In this document: piece after piece, positions 6,754 through 11,835 of the stretch
Layout of the letters: every line of letters starts with the position of its first letter
Position numbering within the stretch: the first letter of the stretch is position 1
The notes under the pieces: model-generated
Seen by the model: the letters and a program-made list of their open reading frames with translations, nothing else
Database searches by the model: none
What the model was told of the DNA's origin: nothing
Translations under genes and position numbers: made by a program
Assembly: GCA_937995835.1 (NCBI GenBank)
Contig: CALKIV010000023.1
Location: 1 to 11,835, forward strand
Reading direction: 5' to 3'
From: an uncultured Dysgonomonas sp.
GTDB lineage: Bacteria > Bacteroidota > Bacteroidia > Bacteroidales > Dysgonomonadaceae
DNA length: 11,835 nt

Positions 6754-9300
6754 ATGAGGAAATATCTTGCAATACTAATTGCTCTATTTTTTGTTGCATC
6801 TATATATGCAGATAACAAGAAAAACATTGCTACCATCTATGTAGATAAAGAGGGTGTTATGCGTTGGTCTGATACCAAGCAAGCAGCATCTTTCTATGGA
6901 GTCAATTACACAACACCATTTGCACATGCCTATCGTATACTCAATTATTTAGAGAAAGATCATAAAAAAGCAATAGATAAGGATGTCTATCATTTTGCAC
7001 GATTGGGATTCAACGCATATCGCATACATATATGGGATGTCGAAATTTCTGATGCAGAGGGCAATTTGTTAGAGAATCAACACCTAGACTTATTGGATTA
7101 TCTGATTGCTAAATTAGAGGAACGAGGCATAAGGGTATTTGTGACCACTATGACTAATTTTGGTAATGGCTATCCAGAAAGGAATGAAAATACAGGAGCA
7201 TTTTCTTATTTGTACAACAAGTGTAAAGTGCACGATACCGAAGAGGCTATACAAGCACAAGAAAGATATATAGGACAATTGATAAAGCACGTCAACCCTT
7301 ATACAGGATCGGCATATAAGGATGATCCATATATTGTAGCTTTCGAAATCAACAATGAACCTTGCCACTCAGAATCTCCAAAAGCTACTGAAAACTATAT
7401 CAATAGAATGCTAAAGGCTATAAAGAAAACTGGAAATAGTAAACCTGTATTCTACAATGTGAGTCACAATATGGAACACACGCAAGCCTACTACAATACA
7501 GCTATAGAAGGCACTACCTATCAGTGGTATCCTATTGGACTAGTTGCTGGGCATACACGTAAGGGTAATTTTTTGCCATACGTAGATGAATATAAAATAC
7601 CTTTTGCCAACCTCAAGAACTTTGACAAGAAGGCAAAAGCAGTCTATGAGTATGATCCGGCTGATATCACATACTCTTATATGTATCCTGCGATGACACG
7701 TACCTTTCGTTCGCAAGGGTTTCAGTGGATTACACAATTTGCCTACGACCCAATGGATATGGCTTGGGCAAATACCGAATATCAAACACATTTTCTGAAT
7801 TTGGCTTACACTCCACAAAAAGCTATAAGTATGAAAATAGCTGCCGAGGTTGCCTTTGCCGTTCCAATGAATCAGCAATATCCGAAGTATCCTAATAACA
7901 ATACATTCGATAGTTTTAGGGTCAGTTATGCCGACGATTTGAGTGAGATGAATACACCCGAAAAATTCTTCTATTCCAATCATACAACATCTGCACCTAT
8001 AGATACAAAACTTCTAAAGTCAGTAGCTGGCTATGGAAATTCGCCCATCATCGATTACGAAGGCACAGGTGCGTATTTCTTAGACAAATTGGAAGACGGT
8101 GTATGGCGTTTAGAGGTTATGCCAGATGCTATTCAAATCAGCGATCCTTTCCAAAAAGCATCACTCAAGAAAGAGGTTGTTACTATAGCTTGGAATACTT
8201 GGAGCATGAAAGTTGATTTACCTGATTTGAAACAAGATTTCTCTATAACACAGCTAGATAATAACAAGATATCTACTACAGCAACTGATGGTGTATTTAA
8301 AGTTAGTCCGGGAGTATATCTTTTGCAGCAAAAAGGACAAGTCGCTGAGCAAGAGTGGAATGCTTCAACTTTGTGGCAGAACATTACATTGGGAGAGTAT
8401 GCTGCTCCTGCTCCCCGTGCCAATACGTTTTCGGTAGTGCATCAGCCAGCTACTATTGCTGAGGTTGGCAACGACTTGCAGCTTACCGCCGAAATTGTGG
8501 GACCAACATTGCCTGATTCTGTGATAATATATACCGATAAGGTGTCATTCTGGGCCGATTCTAATCCATATATCAAAATGAAAAAGATGCAGGGCTATAC
8601 CTACACAGCAACTATTCCAGCAGAGATGCTACACAAGGGTACATTTAAATACAATGTAATAGTGTGTAGCTCAAAAGGAAATTATACCTATCCGGGAAAT
8701 ATTGAAGGCAATCCATTGGATTGGGATTTTTATCAAAATCAATATTGGGAAACAAGTGTAGTAGAAGCTAATAGCGATGTCGAATTGGTGAATATTACAG
8801 ACGCATATAGCCAAATAGAAAGTTATGCAATACCTGAAACATCTTATGCGCAAGGTCAAAAAACGTCAGACAATACAATTTCTTATGCGCTAAAAAACTC
8901 AACAAAAGAGAGTCGGTTCTTTTGGCGAAAGTATATCAAAGACGATATACAGTATAGAAAAACAGCAACAACAAATGCAAAGTATTTACACTTAATAGTC
9001 AAAAATCCAAAACAGATAGGACATCTAAAAGTAGGGTTCATCACATCCGATGGATTTACTTATACTACTAAATTAGCTATAGAGCCTAACAAAGAAAACT
9101 ATAGTATTGCTCTTGCAAATTTGGAACAAGATAGCACAGCATTGTTGCCTTCTCCATTCCCTACATTTTTGGAACAATATTTTATTCCTGACACTCAAAT
9201 ACCATTCAATATGAATAAGATAGAAATAATGGAGTTGTCAACAGTAGATGTAATAAGTGATGAAGCATCTTTTGAGTTAGGTAAAATCTGGCTTCAATAA
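6754..9300 (+). CDS. secreted GH-A clan (GH5-like) glycoside hydrolase
   Basis: An 848-residue exported enzyme that probably cleaves the polysaccharide handled by this locus. Residues 1-~19 are a signal peptide (RKYLAILIALFFVASIYA) with no lipobox Cys. A (beta/alpha)8 barrel of the cellulase superfamily spans ~30-400, with FYGVNYTTPF, FARLGFNAYRIHIWDVE and FEINNEP. Glu202 of that Asn-Glu-Pro is the likely acid/base. Glu299 in AVYEYDPAD is my best guess for the nucleophile. Residues ~400-540 form a beta-rich region. An Ig/FnIII-like domain (~555-660) and a final beta-sandwich (~675-848, ending FELGKIWLQ) could bind carbohydrate. I recall similar uncharacterised proteins in gut Bacteroidales but cannot give a GH5 subfamily or substrate. 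The AT-rich leader without Shine-Dalgarno is normal here. It is the first gene after the HTCS operator, 36 bp ahead of susC. Confidence 0.8.
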   Translation: MRKYLAILIALFFVASIYADNKKNIATIYVDKEGVMRWSDTKQAASFYGVNYTTPFAHAYRILNYLEKDHKKAIDKDVYHFARLGFNAYRIHIWDVEISDAEGNLLENQHLDLLDYLIAKLEERGIRVFVTTMTNFGNGYPERNENTGAFSYLYNKCKVHDTEEAIQAQERYIGQLIKHVNPYTGSAYKDDPYIVAFEINNEPCHSESPKATENYINRMLKAIKKTGNSKPVFYNVSHNMEHTQAYYNTAIEGTTYQWYPIGLVAGHTRKGNFLPYVDEYKIPFANLKNFDKKAKAVYEYDPADITYSYMYPAMTRTFRSQGFQWITQFAYDPMDMAWANTEYQTHFLNLAYTPQKAISMKIAAEVAFAVPMNQQYPKYPNNNTFDSFRVSYADDLSEMNTPEKFFYSNHTTSAPIDTKLLKSVAGYGNSPIIDYEGTGAYFLDKLEDGVWRLEVMPDAIQISDPFQKASLKKEVVTIAWNTWSMKVDLPDLKQDFSITQLDNNKISTTATDGVFKVSPGVYLLQQKGQVAEQEWNASTLWQNITLGEYAAPAPRANTFSVVHQPATIAEVGNDLQLTAEIVGPTLPDSVIIYTDKVSFWADSNPYIKMKKMQGYTYTATIPAEMLHKGTFKYNVIVCSSKGNYTYPGNIEGNPLDWDFYQNQYWETSVVEANSDVELVNITDAYSQIESYAIPETSYAQGQKTSDNTISYALKNSTKESRFFWRKYIKDDIQYRKTATTNAKYLHLIVKNPKQIGHLKVGFITSDGFTYTTKLAIEPNKENYSIALANLEQDSTALLPSPFPTFLEQYFIPDTQIPFNMNKIEIMELSTVDVISDEASFELGKIWLQ

Positions 9301-9336
9301 TTTTAGAATAAAATTTCATTTTAAATAATTATACCG

Positions 9337-11835
9337 ATGAAAAAACATAAATCAATGATTAGATCACAATTCTGGATTGCTATCTTGCTTTTTGTAATAC
9401 CCTTATTGGCACAAGCCCAACAAGAACAAAAGGCAAAAGGTGTAGTCCTTGATACGCAAGGACTGGAAATTATAGGTGCTAGTGTCATCATCAAAGGAAC
9501 CTCTACAGGTACTATAACGGATGTGGATGGGCGCTTCGAACTCAATGCTCCTAACGGGGCTACATTGGTGGTTACGTTTGTTGGATATCAGACACAAGAA
9601 GTGCTTGTGGATGGAGGAAAAGACTTATTAGTAAAGCTTAAAGAAAACGATAAACTGCTAGATGAAGTAGTTGTAATTGGTTATGGAACACAACGCAAAG
9701 GTGACCTCACGGGAGCTATTTCGAGTGTCAGTAGCAAGGATTTTAATGAGGGTCTTGTTAGTTCTCCCGAGCAGCTTATCAATGGCAAAGTGTCGGGTGT
9801 GCAAATAATGTCCAATAGTGGGTCTCCTACAGGGGGAAGTAGTATTCGTATTCGAGGAGGAGCTTCCTTAAATGCCAGTAACGATCCACTGATTGTGCTA
9901 GATGGAGTGCCACTAGAGAGTGGAGGAATTAGTGGAAACACTGGAAATTTTTTGAGTTTGATAAATCCGAATGATATAGAAAGTATGACTATCTTAAAGG
10001 ATGCTTCATCTACTGCTATCTATGGATCAAGAGCGTCTAATGGTGTAGTTATTATAACCACCAAGAAAGGCTCGGATGGAGGTTTGAAATTTTCGTTCAA
10101 TACTACAAACTCATTGCAAACACGTCTCAAAACAGCGGATGTACTTAGTAGAAATGAATTTCATAATTTGATAACCACACAAGGTACTAGCAAACAACAA
10201 AACTTGCTTCAATCCAATTCTACCAATTGGAACGATGAAATTTATCGCACAGCATATGGAACAGACAACAACTTTAGTGTTGCTGGAAAAATAGCACCCA
10301 ATTGGCCTATTCGAGCATCAGTTGGTTATTACAATCAAGATGGTGTAGTGCGCACTGACAACGCTGAACGCATGACAGGAAGCTTGATGCTGAACCCTAA
10401 TTTTCTGGATAATCACCTACAAATAGCATTGAATGCCAAAGGATCAATCAACAATAATAGTTTTGCCAATACTGGTGCTATTTGGGCAGCTGCAACCTTC
10501 AATCCTACGTTGCCCATTTATCAAGCAGGCAATAGCTTTGGAGGGTATTATGAAGATGTGGATGTAGAAAAACTACCGGTGAATGGAGGAGTTCGAAATC
10601 CTTTGGGCATGTTGAAACAATATGATTCTACGAGCAAAATCTATCGTATAATAGGAAATGCCGATGTAGATTACAAAATGCATTTTCTACCCGAACTCAA
10701 GTTTCATGCAACAGTTGGTTATGATTATGCAGAAGGAAAAGGAAATATCTATGCACCTGCCGAGTCTGCCGAATATTATACAACCAAAGGACGCGACTAT
10801 AAATATGGTCCTCAAAAAAACACAAATAAGCTGTTGACAACTTATTTAAACTACAATAAGAAATTTGAAGAAATCAAATCTCAGATAGATGCAACACTTG
10901 GATACGATTATCAATATTGGAAAACAACTACGCCTAGTTATAGCGAGTGGAATACAGTAGGTGACATTCAAAAAACAAATGCAGCACAAGATCAACGACA
11001 TTCTCTTATTTCGTACTATGCACGTTTAAATTATACTTACGATACTCGCTACACATTAACGGGTACGGTGAGGGGCGATGGAACTTCTCGATTTCATAAA
11101 GACAACCGTTGGGGAACATTCCCATCAGTAGCTTTAGCTTGGAGGATGAGTGAAGAAGGTTTTATGAAAAATTATAATGACGTGTTGAGTAACCTCAAAT
11201 TACGAGCTAGTTTTGGAGTTACAGGGCAACAAGAAGGCATCGGGAATTACAACTATTTGCCTGTATATACTTATAGTCAGAATGGAGCGCAAGTTCAATT
11301 TGGAGACCAATGGTATTATTCATATCGCCCAGAGGCTTATGTAGAAGGATTGAAATGGGAAACTACAACATCATGGAATTTCGGGCTAGATTTTGGCTTC
11401 ATAAAAGATAGACTGAGTGGAAGTGTAGATTTTTATACTCGAAGCACAAAAGACTTGTTGGCAACTGTGCCTTCACCAGCAGGAGTGAACTTTGATAAAA
11501 ACATTTTGACCAATGTGGGAAATGTAGATAGTCATGGAATCGAATTTTCGTTGAATGCTACACCGATAGACACCAAAGATTTGACATGGGATATGAGTTT
11601 CAACATGAGCTGGCAAAAAATGAAAGTAAAAAACCTTTCATTGATAGATGGAGGTGCGGCAACAAATACACTTGTGGGTCCTACAATCGATAGTTATCAG
11701 TTTCAGGTATTGTCAGAGAATTATGAACCCTACATGTTTTATGTGTATCATCAATTGTACGACGAAAGAACAGGAAAGCCAATAGAAGGAGCATATGCCG
11801 ATTTGAATAATGATGGACAAATCAATTCGGAAGAC
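9337..11835 (+). CDS. SusC/RagA-type TonB-dependent outer-membrane receptor, runs off right edge
   Basis: This is the outer-membrane pore that imports oligosaccharides using TonB energy, normally capped by a SusD-like lipoprotein. From ATG 9337 the frame stays open to the window end, giving 833 residues of roughly 1000. Residues 1-~27 are a signal peptide (FWIAILLFVIPLLAQAQ). Residues ~30-106 are a carboxypeptidase-regulatory-like domain (GVVLDTQGLEIIGASVIIKG, TDVDGRFEL, FVGYQTQEV). DEVVVIGYGTQRKGDLTGAI (109-128) is the SusC signature linking to the plug. The plug (~120-245) includes SIRIRGGASLNASNDPLIVL and LKDASSTAIYGSRASNGVVI. Beta-barrel strands follow, including RGDGTSRFHKDNRWGTFPS and LKLRASFGVTGQQ. 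The visible end, DLNNDGQINSED, lies in the usual late-barrel loop. The 36-bp gap after the hydrolase has no terminator, so they are probably co-transcribed. susD is expected next. Confidence 0.95.
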   Translation, partial: MKKHKSMIRSQFWIAILLFVIPLLAQAQQEQKAKGVVLDTQGLEIIGASVIIKGTSTGTITDVDGRFELNAPNGATLVVTFVGYQTQEVLVDGGKDLLVKLKENDKLLDEVVVIGYGTQRKGDLTGAISSVSSKDFNEGLVSSPEQLINGKVSGVQIMSNSGSPTGGSSIRIRGGASLNASNDPLIVLDGVPLESGGISGNTGNFLSLINPNDIESMTILKDASSTAIYGSRASNGVVIITTKKGSDGGLKFSFNTTNSLQTRLKTADVLSRNEFHNLITTQGTSKQQNLLQSNSTNWNDEIYRTAYGTDNNFSVAGKIAPNWPIRASVGYYNQDGVVRTDNAERMTGSLMLNPNFLDNHLQIALNAKGSINNNSFANTGAIWAAATFNPTLPIYQAGNSFGGYYEDVDVEKLPVNGGVRNPLGMLKQYDSTSKIYRIIGNADVDYKMHFLPELKFHATVGYDYAEGKGNIYAPAESAEYYTTKGRDYKYGPQKNTNKLLTTYLNYNKKFEEIKSQIDATLGYDYQYWKTTTPSYSEWNTVGDIQKTNAAQDQRHSLISYYARLNYTYDTRYTLTGTVRGDGTSRFHKDNRWGTFPSVALAWRMSEEGFMKNYNDVLSNLKLRASFGVTGQQEGIGNYNYLPVYTYSQNGAQVQFGDQWYYSYRPEAYVEGLKWETTTSWNFGLDFGFIKDRLSGSVDFYTRSTKDLLATVPSPAGVNFDKNILTNVGNVDSHGIEFSLNATPIDTKDLTWDMSFNMSWQKMKVKNLSLIDGGAATNTLVGPTIDSYQFQVLSENYEPYMFYVYHQLYDERTGKPIEGAYADLNNDGQINSED

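Noticed and set aside
7540..7983. 147-codon minus-strand ORF inside the hydrolase
   Set aside because: It is fully antisense to a conserved enzyme barrel and has a composition typical of shadow frames.
9681..9941. 86-codon minus-strand ORF inside the SusC plug region
   Set aside because: It is antisense to the most conserved part of SusC, with a Pro/Ser/Leu-rich low-complexity product.
1..11835. CRISPR arrays, tRNA or rRNA genes, and intact insertion sequences
   Set aside because: No regularly spaced repeat array, cloverleaf, rRNA segment or transposase was seen on either strand by reading alone.

Overview
The window looks like AT-rich DNA from a member of the Bacteroidota, probably Bacteroidales. 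The diagnostic genes are a SusC/RagA-type TonB-dependent receptor, a one-protein hybrid two-component system (HTCS) and mobile-element genes of a type common in that phylum. Start codons mostly lack Shine-Dalgarno sequences, and one promoter has the phylum's TAnnTTTG -7 box. The species cannot be named from this sequence.

Left part (1-2530) is a mosaic of broken genes. An intact small helix-turn-helix (excisionase-like) gene overlaps the start of a mobile-element primase-like gene. That gene stops matching its family at about 1034 and runs straight into the C-terminal third of a GH20 beta-hexosaminidase. After a 304-bp non-coding stretch with a strong hairpin, the opposite strand carries the last ~61 codons of an SGNH/GDSL esterase. 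This in turn abuts the first ~105 codons of a tyrosine recombinase. So a ~1.2-kb piece holding the tails of two convergent glycan-degradation genes sits between the heads of two truncated mobile-element genes. Either the locus was rearranged or the assembly is chimeric here.

Right part (2642-11835) is an ordered polysaccharide utilization locus (PUL). It consists of a complete HTCS, then a 155-bp intergenic region with repeated operator-like motifs and a clear -7 box, then a secreted 848-residue glycoside hydrolase of GH-A (GH5-like) type, then a SusC-like transporter that runs off the right edge. A SusD-like gene is expected just beyond. The inferred circuit is: the HTCS periplasmic propeller senses an oligosaccharide, phosphorelay activates its AraC-type domain, this binds the direct repeats at 6604-6670, and the hydrolase-susC operon is switched on. 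The glycan cannot be named from sequence; the GH20 and esterase tails upstream only hint at an acetylated or HexNAc-containing substrate.

The points most worth checking are the two chimeric junctions (about 1034 and 2200), the operator/promoter between 6599 and 6753, and the unusual 5' end of the HTCS, which has no ATG in frame and is preceded by a 15-codon ORF with a perfect Shine-Dalgarno sequence.
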